Of a stretch of 64,000 bases of DNA, positions 24,668 through 33,397 are shown in pieces (position 1 is the stretch's first letter; every line of letters begins with the position of its first letter). Location: contig QFQY01000011.1 of assembly GCA_003248805.1 (NCBI GenBank), forward strand, positions 1 through 64,000, given 5' to 3'. The translations under genes were made by a program, and so were the position numbers. The notes beneath the pieces were generated by a model, which saw nothing but the letters and a program-made list of their open reading frames with translations, had not been told where the DNA came from and ran no database searches. Source of the DNA: Chelatococcus sp. (GTDB lineage: Bacteria > Pseudomonadota > Alphaproteobacteria > Rhizobiales > Beijerinckiaceae).

Positions 24668-25537
24668 ATGAGCACGAAGCATATCGTCTGGCGCCGGCCG
24701 GGCCTGACCCTGACGCTCGGCCTCGACGAAGCCGGCGAGGGGCCCACCGTCCTGCTGCTGCCGGCGCTGAGCTCCATTTCCACGCGCGGCGAGATGCTGC
24801 CCTTGTCGAGGCTTCTTTCGCCGCGCTTCCGGGCGGTCGCGATCGACTGGCCGGGCTTCGGCGACATGGCGAAGCCGCGCTTCGACTGGACGCCGGACGT
24901 GCTCTCGGACTTCCTCGACTGGGTGCTGTCCGAGATCGTGCCCGCGCCGTTCGCCATCGTCGCCGCGGGGCATGCGGCCGGCTATGCGCTGCATCATCTC
25001 TCGGAGCATCCGGGCGCGACGCAGCGCCTCGTCCTGGTCGCGCCGACATGGCGCGGCCCGCTGCCGACCATGACGGGCGGGCAGCGGGGCTGGTTCGGGA
25101 CTGTTCGCGCCGCGGTCGACGCGCCGGTTCTCGGCAGCGCGCTCTACGCCGCCAATATGAGCCGGCCGGTGATCGACCGCATGGTCGCGGCCCATGTCTA
25201 CAGCGACGCGGCCTTCCTCACGCCGGCTCGCCGGGCTGACAAGATGGCCGTGACGCGCGCTCCGGGGGCGCGGCACGCTTCGGTCCGCTTCGTGTCCGGT
25301 GGTCTCGACCGCGTCGGCGATCGCGAGGCCTTTCTCGGGCTGGCGGCCGGGGCCGGCGTGCCGATCCTGCTCGTGCGGGGCGCGGAAACGCCGCGCCGCT
25401 CGCTGGCCGAAATGGAGGCTCTGGGCGCGCTTCCCGGCGTGGCGACCGTCCGCCTGCCCAAGGGAAAGCTCTCCGTCCACGAGGAATTTCCCGCGGAGGT
25501 CGCGGCCGAGGTCCTGCGCTTCCTCGACGGCGGCTGA
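24668..25537 (+). CDS. Alpha/beta-hydrolase-fold protein lacking the nucleophile serine
   Basis: A 289-residue alpha/beta-hydrolase fold protein. The oxyanion loop (LLLPALSSISTRGEM) and the motif AIDWPGFGDMAKP are present, but the nucleophile elbow reads GHAAG (residues 101-105), with Ala103 where Ser, Asp or Cys is expected. A C-terminal His (KLSVHEEFP) remains. It may therefore be a non-catalytic or non-classical member. It stands 49 bp after rppH with its own likely ribosome-binding site (GCGGGAGCGGGGCC). Function unknown. Confidence 0.75.
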   Translation: MSTKHIVWRRPGLTLTLGLDEAGEGPTVLLLPALSSISTRGEMLPLSRLLSPRFRAVAIDWPGFGDMAKPRFDWTPDVLSDFLDWVLSEIVPAPFAIVAAGHAAGYALHHLSEHPGATQRLVLVAPTWRGPLPTMTGGQRGWFGTVRAAVDAPVLGSALYAANMSRPVIDRMVAAHVYSDAAFLTPARRADKMAVTRAPGARHASVRFVSGGLDRVGDREAFLGLAAGAGVPILLVRGAETPRRSLAEMEALGALPGVATVRLPKGKLSVHEEFPAEVAAEVLRFLDGG

Positions 25538-26087
25538 GGCGAGCGGTTCCGGGGCGATCGTCCGACCGAGGGCCGCCCCCGGTCCGACGATCCCGCGTCC
25601 TCGTTCCGGCATCGGGCTTCCGGACAATCGCAGGCCGTCTCTCGGGCCTTTGCTCCGGCGCCGCGGATGATGCGCGGATGCCGCATCGTCGCCCGTCGCA
25701 GGCGATTTCATTCGCAAACCAAGTTGTGCCTATTTATTGAGCTACGATGTTGCCATTGCATGCATGATGCATGCAATGTGGCGTCCGCTGAACGCTGCCT
25801 TGCGCCGAAGCGCCGTGAAATCAACGCCTTAAGCGTTGGCATATTCCCTGCTTTGCAAACCATGTCGCAAGGGCAGGAGTGCAGGATGGACTGCTGTGGG
25901 GCCGTCTCGCAAGCGTCGTCGAGGTCATCGCGTCGGCGGGTCGGGCCGCGAGCCGCGTTTGCCGTGGCCCGGCAGGTTCGCGCCCGGCGCCCTTCGCCTC
26001 GTGCCGGCCGGAAACGCCGACGCGGCACGCTAGCTGCATGACCTTCCAAATCCGCGCGCTTCACCGCCACAGCTTCAGGGATCAGCC
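25538..26087. other. 550-bp intergenic control region upstream of the ABC transporter operon
   Basis: A long non-coding stretch. The first 190 bp is GC-rich and featureless. An AT-richer patch around 25705-25780 carries a perfect 23-bp palindrome (listed separately). The remaining 300 bp before the binding-protein ATG shows no convincing gene, terminator or repeat element; the open frames there are Arg/Cys-rich and non-conserved in character. Confidence 0.6.
25755..25777. promoter_or_regulatory. Perfect palindrome, candidate GntR/FCD operator upstream of the ABC transporter
   Basis: Arms ATTGCATGCAT and ATGCATGCAAT (11 bp each) flank a single G. The core TTGCATGCA recurs in the atzF/cysteine-hydrolase divergent region at 35569-35597. 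It lies 310 bp before the first gene of the transporter operon, next to the most AT-rich sequence in the gap. It probably binds the FCD-domain GntR regulator encoded at 32211. Confidence 0.6.
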
Positions 26088-27680
26088 ATGACGATCACAC
26101 GCCGCACCGCCATCGCCGCCGGCCTGAGCCTGCCCTTCCTGGCCCGGAACCAGGGTGCCGAGGCGCAGGCGCCGAGCCGCAGCGAGACGCTCCTGCTCGT
26201 CCAGGAATACGGCCCCAACAGCCTGGACATGCAGGGCATCGGCTCGTCGCAGCCGGTCAACGGCGTGGCGCTGAACTGCTACGATCGCCTGCTGCGCTTC
26301 AAGCCCGTGCCGATCCCGGGCGGCGGCGGCAACACCATCTCGATGGGCGAGCTGGAAGGCGAGCTGGCCGAGAGCTGGCAGGTCGCGTCCGACGGCATGA
26401 GCTGCACCTTCAAGCTGCGCGACGCCAAGTTTCACTCCGGCCGCCCGGTCAGCGCCAAGGACGTGAAGTGGTCGCTCGACCGCGCCTGCACGATCGGCGG
26501 CTTCGCCACGACGCAGATGAATGCGGGCTCGCTGGAAAAGCCCGAGCAGTTCGTCGTGGTCGACGACAAGACCTTCCGCGTCGATTTCGTCCGCAAGGAC
26601 AAGATGACCCTGCCGAACCTGGCGGTGACCATCCCCTTCGTCTTCGACTCGGAGCTCGCGATCAAGAATTCGGGCGGCGATCCTCACGCCAAGGAATGGC
26701 TGAAGAACAACATCGCCGGCTCGGGCGCCTTCAAGGTCGAGAGCTGGAAGCCGGGTGTCGAGACGATCTATGTCCGCAACGACGACTGGGCCTGCGGAAA
26801 GCTGCCGCAGCTCAAGCGCATCATCGCGCGCGATATCGCCTCTCCGTCGACCCGCCGGGCGCTGATCGAGCGCGGCGATGCCGACGTCTCCTACGGGCTG
26901 CCGCCGAAGGACTTCAAGGACCTGCTCGACGGCGGCAAGATCAACGTCGTCGGCGTGCCCATCCCGAACGGCGTCTGGGGCTGTTACCTCAACACCCAGG
27001 TCGGGCCGTTCAAGGATGTCCGCCTGCGCCAGGCCGTCGCCTGGGTGATGCCCTATGAGAAGATCAAGCAGGCCGCGCTGTTCGGTCGCGGCGTCTCGAT
27101 GGACGGCGGCACGACGCCCAAGGTCGCCTGGCCGCAGCCCTTCCCCTACAGCACCGACACGGCCAAGGCGAAGGCGCTGGTCGACGCGGCCGGCGGCCCG
27201 TTCTCGACGACGCTCTATTTCGACGCCGGCAACGCGACCGTCGCCGAGCCGATGGCGGTGCTGATCAAGGAGGCGCTGGCGACGATCGGCATCACCGTCG
27301 AGATCAACAAGGTGCCGGGCGCGAATTTCCGCACCGAGATCGCCAAGAAGACCAATCCGATGGTGCTCAACCGCTTCGCCGGCTGGCTCGACTATCCGGA
27401 CTACTACCTGTTCTGGACGATGCACGGCAACAATTCGATCTTCAACATCGCCGCCTACCAGAACCCGGCGCTGGACAAGCTCGTCGATGCCGCCCGCTTC
27501 GCGCCCGACAAGGCGAGCTACGACGCCAACGTCATCGAGTTCATCAAGCTCGTCGAGAACGAGGTGCCGATGGTGCCGATCAACCAGCCGACCCATGACG
27601 TCGCGCTGCAGAAGTCGATCGGCGGCTACCAGTTCCAGCCCTGCCGCGAGCCGGACTTCCGCTATCTGACGAAGGGGTGA
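26088..27680 (+). CDS. Family 5 ABC transporter substrate-binding protein (dipeptide/oligopeptide type)
   Basis: A 530-residue periplasmic binding protein with a Tat-like or Sec signal (MTITRRTAIAAGLSLPFLARNQGAEAQA) and the SBP family 5 fold (ELAESWQVASDGMSCTFKLRDAKFHSGRPVSAKDVKWSLDR; NNIAGSGAFKVESWKPG). It is the first gene of a binding protein-permease-permease-ATPase operon. Proximity to allophanate hydrolase and AtzE/G/H-like genes suggests that the ligand is a small nitrogenous compound such as a ureide or peptide-like amide, but ligand specificity cannot be read from the sequence. Confidence 0.9.
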   Translation: MTITRRTAIAAGLSLPFLARNQGAEAQAPSRSETLLLVQEYGPNSLDMQGIGSSQPVNGVALNCYDRLLRFKPVPIPGGGGNTISMGELEGELAESWQVASDGMSCTFKLRDAKFHSGRPVSAKDVKWSLDRACTIGGFATTQMNAGSLEKPEQFVVVDDKTFRVDFVRKDKMTLPNLAVTIPFVFDSELAIKNSGGDPHAKEWLKNNIAGSGAFKVESWKPGVETIYVRNDDWACGKLPQLKRIIARDIASPSTRRALIERGDADVSYGLPPKDFKDLLDGGKINVVGVPIPNGVWGCYLNTQVGPFKDVRLRQAVAWVMPYEKIKQAALFGRGVSMDGGTTPKVAWPQPFPYSTDTAKAKALVDAAGGPFSTTLYFDAGNATVAEPMAVLIKEALATIGITVEINKVPGANFRTEIAKKTNPMVLNRFAGWLDYPDYYLFWTMHGNNSIFNIAAYQNPALDKLVDAARFAPDKASYDANVIEFIKLVENEVPMVPINQPTHDVALQKSIGGYQFQPCREPDFRYLTKG

Positions 27681-27700
27681 GCGACGGGTGACCGCTCGTC

Positions 27701-27790
27701 GTCATTGCGAGGAGGTAAAGCCGACGAAGCAATCCAGAAGCGGCTGCGCTCGACGTCTCCCTGGATTGCTTCGCTACGCTCGCAATGACG
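27701..27790. repeat. Family B palindromic repeat, binding protein/permease gap
   Basis: Starts GTCATTGCGAGGAGG and ends CGCTCGCAATGACG, with inner arms AAGCAATCCAG and CTGGATTGCTTCG. It lies between two co-transcribed genes, where it could form an mRNA hairpin that keeps binding-protein message in excess. Confidence 0.88.
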
Positions 27791-27820
27791 GCTCGGCAAA
27801 CGAGCAAAAGGGAATCAGCC

Positions 27821-28834
27821 ATGCTGCGGATGATCGGCCAGCGGCTGATGACGACGATCCCTTCGGTGATCGGCGTCATCATCGTCACCTTCCTGCTCAC
27901 CCGTGTCCTTCCGGGCGACACGGCGGCGTATTTCGCGGGGCCTGCCGCCTCCAACGAGGCGATCGCCGAGATCCGCGGCAAGCTCGGCCTCGACCAGCCC
28001 CTGCCGGTGCAGTTCGTGTCCTATGTCACCGCGCTGGTGAAGGGCGATCTCGGCACCTCGCTGACGACCGGCCAGCCGGTGACGGCCGACATCGCGCAGC
28101 GTCTGCCGGCCTCGGGCGAGCTGACCCTGGCCGGGCTGCTGCTGGCGATGGCGGTCGCGCTGCCGCTCGGCGTGCTGGCGGCGGTGAAACAGGGCTCCTG
28201 GATCGACCATCTCTGCCGGATCGTGGCGACGGCGGGCGTCTCGCTGCCGGTGTTCTTCACCGGGCTGCTGCTGGTCTATGTCTTCTACTTCATTCTCGGC
28301 TGGGCGCCGGCGCCGCTCGGGCGGATCGACGTGTTCTTCTCGGAGCCGCCGCGCGTCACCGGCTTCCTGCTGATCGACTCGCTGATCGCGCGCGACCTCG
28401 GCACCTTCCGCGCCGCGGCCTCGCAACTCGTTCTGCCGGCGCTGACGCTGGCGATCTTCTCGCTCGCCCCGATCACGCGCATGACGCGGGCCTCGATGCT
28501 CGCCGTGCTCGGTGCGGATTTCGTGCGCACGGCCCGGGCCAGCGGCCTCTCCAGCGGCAAGGTGATCGGGACCTATGCGTTCCGGAACGCCATGCTGCCG
28601 GTCGTGACCACGCTCGGCATGGTGTTCTCCTTCCTGCTGGGCGCCAATGTGCTGGTGGAGAAGGTCTTCGCCTGGCCTGGGATCGGCTCCTACGCGGTCG
28701 AGGCGCTGATCGCGTCCGACTACGCGCCGATCCAGGGTTTCGTGCTGATCATGGCGATCATGTATGTCGCGCTGAACCTGCTCATCGACGTGCTCTACGG
28801 CGTCATCGATCCCCGCGTCAGGCTGGAGGGCTGA
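27821..28834 (+). CDS. ABC transporter permease, DppB type
   Basis: A 337-residue inner-membrane permease with about six transmembrane helices (for example IPSVIGVIIVTFLLTRVLPGDTA at the N-terminus) and the EAA loop TRASMLAVLGADFVRTARASGLSSGKVIGTYAFRNAMLP, as in DppB/OppB. The ATG at 27821 follows AAAAGGG; the open frame upstream is repeat sequence. Its stop overlaps the second permease start. Confidence 0.92.
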   Translation: MLRMIGQRLMTTIPSVIGVIIVTFLLTRVLPGDTAAYFAGPAASNEAIAEIRGKLGLDQPLPVQFVSYVTALVKGDLGTSLTTGQPVTADIAQRLPASGELTLAGLLLAMAVALPLGVLAAVKQGSWIDHLCRIVATAGVSLPVFFTGLLLVYVFYFILGWAPAPLGRIDVFFSEPPRVTGFLLIDSLIARDLGTFRAAASQLVLPALTLAIFSLAPITRMTRASMLAVLGADFVRTARASGLSSGKVIGTYAFRNAMLPVVTTLGMVFSFLLGANVLVEKVFAWPGIGSYAVEALIASDYAPIQGFVLIMAIMYVALNLLIDVLYGVIDPRVRLEG

Positions 28835-29754
28835 TGTCCATGAACGACATGAGCAAGACCCCCGCCGCCGCGGATGGCGCGCCCGCCCTGCGCTTCGAGG
28901 CCCCGCCCTCGACAAGCCTCTGGGCCCATGCCCGGCACATCGTCTCGGAGAACCCGGTCACCGGCCTCGCCTTCGGCCTGTTCGCGCTGATCGTGGTTGC
29001 GGCGGTGTTCGGGCCGCTGATCGTGCCCTATGACCCGCTCGCCTCGAACACGAACTCGGCCCTGCAACCGCCCAGCCCGGCGCACTGGTTCGGCACGGAC
29101 CAGCTGGGGCGGGACATCTTCAGCCGCGTCGTCGCCGCGACACGGCTCGACTTCACCATCGCGGTCGCCTCGGTCGCGCTCGTGTTCCTGCTCGGCGGGC
29201 TCGCGGGCGTCATGGCGGGGTTCTTCGGCGGCTGGGTCGACAAGGTCGTCGGCCGTGTCGCCGACACGATCATGGCGTTTCCGCTCTTCGTGCTGGCGAT
29301 GGGGATCGTCGCGGCGCTGGGCAACAGCGTCACGAACATCGTCATCGCCACCGCCATCATCAATTTCCCGCTCTATGCGCGCGTCGCCCGGGCCGAGGCC
29401 AATGTCCGGCGCGATGCCGGCTTCGTGCAGGCGGCGCGGCTGTCGGGCAATTCGGACTGGCGGCTGCTGCTGACGCAGATCGTGCCCAACATCATGCCGA
29501 TCATGGCGGTGCAGATGTCGCTGACGATGGGCTATGCGATCCTGAACGCGGCCGGCCTGTCCTTCATCGGCCTCGGCGTGCGCCCCCCCACCCCGGAATG
29601 GGGGATCATGGTGGCGGAGGGCGCGAGCTTCATCGTCTCCGGCGAATGGTGGATCGCCTTCTTCCCGGGGCTCGCCCTGATGATCGCGGTGTTCTGCTTC
29701 AACCTGCTCGGCGACGGCGTGCGCGACCTCGTCGATCCGCAGCGGAGGAATTGA
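28834..29754 (+). CDS. ABC transporter permease, DppC type
   Basis: A 306-residue permease with the OppC-type N-terminal segment (NPVTGLAFGLFALIVVAAVFGPLIVPYDPLASN then HWFGTDQLGRDIFSRVVAATRLDFTIA) and the EAA loop YARVARAEANVRRDAGFVQAARLSGNSDWRLLLTQIVPNIMP. It pairs with the preceding DppB-type permease and overlaps its stop by 1 bp. Confidence 0.92.
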   Translation: MSMNDMSKTPAAADGAPALRFEAPPSTSLWAHARHIVSENPVTGLAFGLFALIVVAAVFGPLIVPYDPLASNTNSALQPPSPAHWFGTDQLGRDIFSRVVAATRLDFTIAVASVALVFLLGGLAGVMAGFFGGWVDKVVGRVADTIMAFPLFVLAMGIVAALGNSVTNIVIATAIINFPLYARVARAEANVRRDAGFVQAARLSGNSDWRLLLTQIVPNIMPIMAVQMSLTMGYAILNAAGLSFIGLGVRPPTPEWGIMVAEGASFIVSGEWWIAFFPGLALMIAVFCFNLLGDGVRDLVDPQRRN

Positions 29755-29774
29755 GGATGAGCGGAACCACCGCT

Positions 29775-29897
29775 GTCATTCCGGGGCGCGGCGGAGCCGC
29801 GAACCCGGAACCCACGGGCAGGGGCGCGACCTGTTCGATCGCGAGATCTCACCCAGTCGTGGGTTCCGGGTTCTCGCTACGCGAGCCCCGGAATGAC
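29775..29897. repeat. Family D palindromic repeat between permease and ATPase genes
   Basis: An element of about 123 bp whose ends are GTCATTCCGGGGC and GCCCCGGAATGAC. Inner arms are GAACCCGGAACCCACG and CGTGGGTTCCGGGTTC. It fills almost the whole 157-bp gap. Only one copy is in the window. Confidence 0.85.
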
Positions 29898-29911
29898 AGG
29901 GGAGGCGTTCG

Positions 29912-31651
29912 ATGACCTCGCCCCCCCTCCTCGACATCCAGAACCTCACCGTCGAGTTCGCCACGCGCCGGGGCAAGGTCCAGGCCGTCAAGGCGATCGA
30001 CATCAGCGTCGGCAAGGGCGAGACGGTCGCCATCGTCGGCGAATCCGGCTCGGGCAAGTCGGTGACCTCCTATGCCGTGGTCCGCATCCTCGACCGCGCC
30101 GGGCGGGTCGCCGAGGGCGCGATCTCGTTCTCCGGCGTCGACCTCGTCGCCGCGAGCGAAGCGCAGATGCGCGACATTCGCGGGCGCGAGATCTCGATGA
30201 TCTTCCAGAACCCGCGGGCGGCGCTGAACCCGATCCGCAAGGTCGGCCGGCAGATCGAGGACGTGCTGCTCCAGCATGTCCAGGCGACACGGGCGACGGC
30301 GCGCGAGAAGGCGATCGAAGCGCTCGAGAAGGTCAAGATCGCGCGCCCCGAGGAGCGCTACGACGCCTATCCGTTCGAGCTCTCGGGCGGCATGTGCCAG
30401 CGCGTCGTGATCGCGCTCGCGCTCGCCTGCCAGCCGCAACTGCTGATCGCCGACGAGCCGACCACCGGCCTCGACGTCACCACGCAAAAGGCGGTGATGG
30501 ACCTGATCGTCGAGCTGACGCGCGAGCGCGGCATGTCGACGATCCTGATCACCCATGATCTCGGCCTCGCCGCGACCTATTGCGACAAGGTCGTGGTGAT
30601 GGAGAAGGGCAGCGTCGTCGAGACGGCCCTGGCCAGCGAGATTTTCCGGAATCCGCAGCACGCCTATACGCGCAAGCTGATGAAGGCGACGCCGCGCATC
30701 GGCATGAGCCTGCAGGACCTGCTGCCTGACGAGTTGAAGGCGCCGCCGGCGGCCTCTCTCAGCCCTCATCCTGAGGAGGCCGCGATAGCGGCGTCTCGGG
30801 ACGAGGTCTCGTCGGAGGCGCAGCGGGCGCCGCTCCTCCTCGTCGAGAGCCTCGTCAAGGAGTATCCCCGTCCGCCTTCCGGCTCCTTCCTGGCCAGGCT
30901 GCGGGGGAAGGCGGAACCCGAGAAGCCGGCTTTCCGTGCCGTCGACGGCATCGGCTTCACGGTCGCCAGGGGCGAGACGCTCGGGCTGGTCGGCGAATCC
31001 GGCTGCGGGAAGTCGACCACCTCGATGATGATCACGCGGCTGCTCGACCCGACCTCGGGACGCATCCTGTTCGACGGGACCGATATCGGCGCGATCCCGG
31101 CCAAGCAGTTCGCCGCCTCGCCCCTGCGCCGGCGCATCCAGATGGTCTTCCAAGACCCGACGGACAGTCTCAATCCGCGCTTCACCGCCGAGAGGGCGAT
31201 CGTCGATCCGATCCTCCGCATGGGCTCGATCCGCGGCCGGGACGCGCTGCGGGCGCGGTGCGAGGAACTGGCCCGTCTGGTCGGTCTGCCGGTCGAACTG
31301 ATCGACCGCTTTCCGCATCAGCTCTCGGGCGGCCAGAAGGCGCGCGTCGGCATCGCGCGCGCCATCGCGCTCGATCCCGACCTCGTCATTCTCGACGAGC
31401 CGACGGCGGCGTTGGACGTCTCGGTTCAGGCGGTGGTGCTGAACCTGCTGGAGGAACTCAAGGGCCGGCTCGGCATGAGCTACCTCTTCGTCTCGCACGA
31501 CCTCAACGTCGTGCGCCTGCTTTGCGACCGGGTGATCGTGATGAAAACCGGGCAGATCGTCGAGCAGGGAACGGCGGAGGAGGTGTTGGGCGCGCCGAAA
31601 GCCGATTACACCAAGGAACTGCTGACCGCGATTCCGCATCCGCCGGCGTGA
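29912..31651 (+). CDS. Fused dipeptide-type ABC ATPase (DppD-DppF in one chain)
   Basis: A 579-residue protein with two complete ABC domains: Walker A GESGSGKS at 43-50 with LSGGMCQRVVIALALA and LLIADEPTTGLD, then a second set (GESGCGKST; LSGGQKARVGIARAIALDPDLVILDEPTAALD). It energises the preceding binding protein and permeases. The interdomain linker (about 284-299) is encoded by a half copy of the family C repeat, SPHPEEAAIAASRDEV, matching the translated repeat tail of PhnJ. It is followed by a family B repeat and then the AtzH-like gene. Confidence 0.92.
   Translation: MTSPPLLDIQNLTVEFATRRGKVQAVKAIDISVGKGETVAIVGESGSGKSVTSYAVVRILDRAGRVAEGAISFSGVDLVAASEAQMRDIRGREISMIFQNPRAALNPIRKVGRQIEDVLLQHVQATRATAREKAIEALEKVKIARPEERYDAYPFELSGGMCQRVVIALALACQPQLLIADEPTTGLDVTTQKAVMDLIVELTRERGMSTILITHDLGLAATYCDKVVVMEKGSVVETALASEIFRNPQHAYTRKLMKATPRIGMSLQDLLPDELKAPPAASLSPHPEEAAIAASRDEVSSEAQRAPLLLVESLVKEYPRPPSGSFLARLRGKAEPEKPAFRAVDGIGFTVARGETLGLVGESGCGKSTTSMMITRLLDPTSGRILFDGTDIGAIPAKQFAASPLRRRIQMVFQDPTDSLNPRFTAERAIVDPILRMGSIRGRDALRARCEELARLVGLPVELIDRFPHQLSGGQKARVGIARAIALDPDLVILDEPTAALDVSVQAVVLNLLEELKGRLGMSYLFVSHDLNVVRLLCDRVIVMKTGQIVEQGTAEEVLGAPKADYTKELLTAIPHPPA
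30763..30808. repeat. Half family C repeat encoding the ABC ATPase linker
   Basis: CCCTCATCCTGAGGAGGCC followed by GCGATAGCGGCGTCTCGGG closely matches the left half of the repeat at 4092-4202, in the same orientation and the same translation phase (Pro-His-Pro-Glu-Glu). Confidence 0.8.
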
Positions 31652-31662
31652 GAGCACTCGCC

Positions 31663-31742
31663 GTCATTGCGAGCGCAGCGAAGCAATCCAGGGAAGCGAG
31701 CGCCCTGCAATTCTGGATTGCTTCGCTGCGCTCGCAATGACG
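31663..31742. repeat. Family B palindromic repeat between ABC ATPase and AtzH-like gene
   Basis: GTCATTGCGAGCGCAGCGAAGCAATCCAG and its reverse complement form an almost perfect long inverted repeat filling the 98-bp gap. No separate promoter for the downstream gene is obvious. Confidence 0.9.
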
Positions 31743-31749
31743 GGAGGCG

Positions 31750-32142
31750 ATGGAGACCACCATGAAGATCAACGATCCCGCCGTTCTCGCCGAGGTCGAG
31801 GCCGCGTTCGCGGCCTATGAAAAAGCGCTGACGACCAACGACGTCGCGACGCTGGACGCGCTCTTCAAGGATGCTCCGGAGACGATCCGCTACGGTGGCG
31901 GGGAGAACCTCTACGGCTATGCCGAGATCGCGGCCTTCCGGTCGGCGCGCTCGCCCGTGGGGCTGGAGCGCCGGCTGGCGCGCACCGCGATCACGACCTA
32001 TGGCTCCGAGACGGCGACCGCGAACACGCTGTTCTATCGCGAGAGCGCGCCGGGCAAGGTCGGCCGGCAGAGCCAGACCTGGGTCAAGTTTCCCGAAGGG
32101 TGGCGGGTCGTCTCCGCCCATGTCAGCCTCATCGCCGAATGA
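31750..32142 (+). CDS. AtzH/HpxZ-like DUF3225 protein (NTF2 fold)
   Basis: A 130-residue NTF2-like protein of the DUF3225 family. In the Pseudomonas cyanuric acid pathway AtzH is proposed to convert 1,3-dicarboxyurea to allophanate, with Tyr22 and Arg46 required. Here Tyr23 (FAAYEKA) and Arg47 (ETIRYGG) keep the same 24-residue spacing. HpxZ of Klebsiella oxalurate catabolism is the alternative family name. The AtzG- and AtzE-like partners lie about 6 kb downstream, and AtzF is nearby. Its position after the ABC operon suggests co-transcription with the transporter. Confidence 0.8.
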   Translation: METTMKINDPAVLAEVEAAFAAYEKALTTNDVATLDALFKDAPETIRYGGGENLYGYAEIAAFRSARSPVGLERRLARTAITTYGSETATANTLFYRESAPGKVGRQSQTWVKFPEGWRVVSAHVSLIAE

Positions 32143-32210
32143 GGGCCGCGCCGCGTCATGACCTCGCGGCCGAGGCCTGATATGGACGCTGTCCACTCGC
32201 CTGGCCCCGC

Positions 32211-32948
32211 ATGGTTTTTCTGATGTCGCGCAGTTTCGCACCCACGCCCTCGTCGAAAGCGCAGGCGGGTCGCTCGCCGGGGAGCCGGGCCGGCGGTCAG
32301 GATGCGGCGCCGCGTACCCGCACCGAGGCGCTGCGGCTGCAACTGGCGGATGAGATCGTCTCTGGCGTCCTCGAACCCGGCCTGCCGCTCGACGAGCAGG
32401 AACTCGCGGCGCGCTTCGGCGTGTCGCGCACGCCGGTGCGGGAGGCGATCCGGCAGCTCTCCGCCTCCGGACTCGTGCAGGTCAGGCCGCATCGCGGCGC
32501 CGTCGTGGCGCTGCCGACGCCCGCGCAGCTCGACGACATGTTCGAAGCGATGGCCGAGCTCGAGGGGCTCTGCGCGGGACTCGCCGCGCGCAACATGACG
32601 ATCGCGGAACGGAGCGGGCTGGAGGCGCTGCACGAGGCCTTGCGCGCGCTGGTCCACGAGGGCGATCCGACGCGCTATCACGAGACCAACGAGGCCTTCC
32701 ACGCGGCGATCTATGCCGGTTCGCACAATGCCTATCTGGCCGATCTCACCCTGATGACGCGCACGCGCGTCGCCCCTTTCCGCCGCGCCCAGTTTCGCGC
32801 GACGGGCCGGCTCGGCGGCTCGTATCAGGAGCACGACCTGATCGTGCGCGCCATCCTGCGCGGGGACAGGGCGGCTGCGACGGAGGCCATGCGCCAGCAT
32901 ATCGGCATCGTGCGCGACGCCTTCAGGAGCTATGCCGGCGCGGGCTGA
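32211..32948 (+). CDS. GntR-family regulator, FCD (FadR) subfamily
   Basis: A 245-residue regulator with a basic disordered N-terminus, a winged helix (LRLQLADEIVSGVLEPGLPLDEQELAARFGVSRTPVREAIRQLSASGLVQVRPHRGAVVA) and a C-terminal all-helical FCD domain with likely metal/ligand residues (YHETNEAFHAAIYAGSHNAYL; MRQHI). The start could also be the ATG at 32223. It sits between the transporter/AtzH genes and AtzF, so it probably controls the cluster through the two TTGCATGCA palindromes (25755-25777 and 35569-35597). A TGGAC-GCT-GTCCA dyad just upstream (near 32180-32200) may be its own control site. Confidence 0.87.
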   Translation: MVFLMSRSFAPTPSSKAQAGRSPGSRAGGQDAAPRTRTEALRLQLADEIVSGVLEPGLPLDEQELAARFGVSRTPVREAIRQLSASGLVQVRPHRGAVVALPTPAQLDDMFEAMAELEGLCAGLAARNMTIAERSGLEALHEALRALVHEGDPTRYHETNEAFHAAIYAGSHNAYLADLTLMTRTRVAPFRRAQFRATGRLGGSYQEHDLIVRAILRGDRAAATEAMRQHIGIVRDAFRSYAGAG

Positions 32949-32959
32949 GCCGCGCGCGC

Positions 32960-33397
32960 TCATAGTGGCGGCAGCGCCTCGAACGGGTTGGCAAGGTCGA
33001 CGCCGAGCGGACGGAAATCGCGTCGGTTCGCGGTCAGCAGCGTCAGGCCGTGTGTCGCGGCCGTGGCGGCGATGGCGATGTCGGCGAAGCCCATGGCGTG
33101 ACCTCTGGCGGAATCGAGCATCCGCCCGGCGGTCACGGCGACAGGACGGTCGAAGGCCAGAATTCTGTCGCCGTAAATCTCGGTGACAGCCGTCAGCCAG
33201 ACACGGAGCTTTCCCGCTTTCGTCGTTGCGCCGAGCCGTTCGGCTGCCACGATACCGTGCTCGATCTCGGCGATCGTGACAGCCGAGAGAAAGAGCCGAT
33301 CGCTGGCTGCGACCAACCAGCGGCGCCACGCGGCCGCATCGACCGCCTTTGTCGGCGCGGTGGCCGACAGGACGTCGGTATCGAGCAGATAATTCAC
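32960..33397 (-). CDS. VapC-type PIN-domain toxin
   Basis: A 145-residue PIN-domain ribonuclease. The start MNYLLDTDVLSA carries conserved acidic residues Asp6 and Asp8, AVTIAEIEHGI carries the conserved Glu, and GFADIAIAATAATHGLTLLTANRRDF carries the later acidic positions. It should cleave RNA (in several VapC proteins initiator or elongator tRNA) when free of antitoxin. The ATG overlaps the antitoxin stop by 4 bp, the normal antitoxin-toxin order. Confidence 0.9.
   Translation of the reverse strand: MNYLLDTDVLSATAPTKAVDAAAWRRWLVAASDRLFLSAVTIAEIEHGIVAAERLGATTKAGKLRVWLTAVTEIYGDRILAFDRPVAVTAGRMLDSARGHAMGFADIAIAATAATHGLTLLTANRRDFRPLGVDLANPFEALPPL

Noticed and set aside
25667..26041. Small gene in the large intergenic region
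   Set aside because: Composition is Arg/Cys/Ser-rich without a ribosome-binding site or conserved feature, and the operator palindrome lies inside it.
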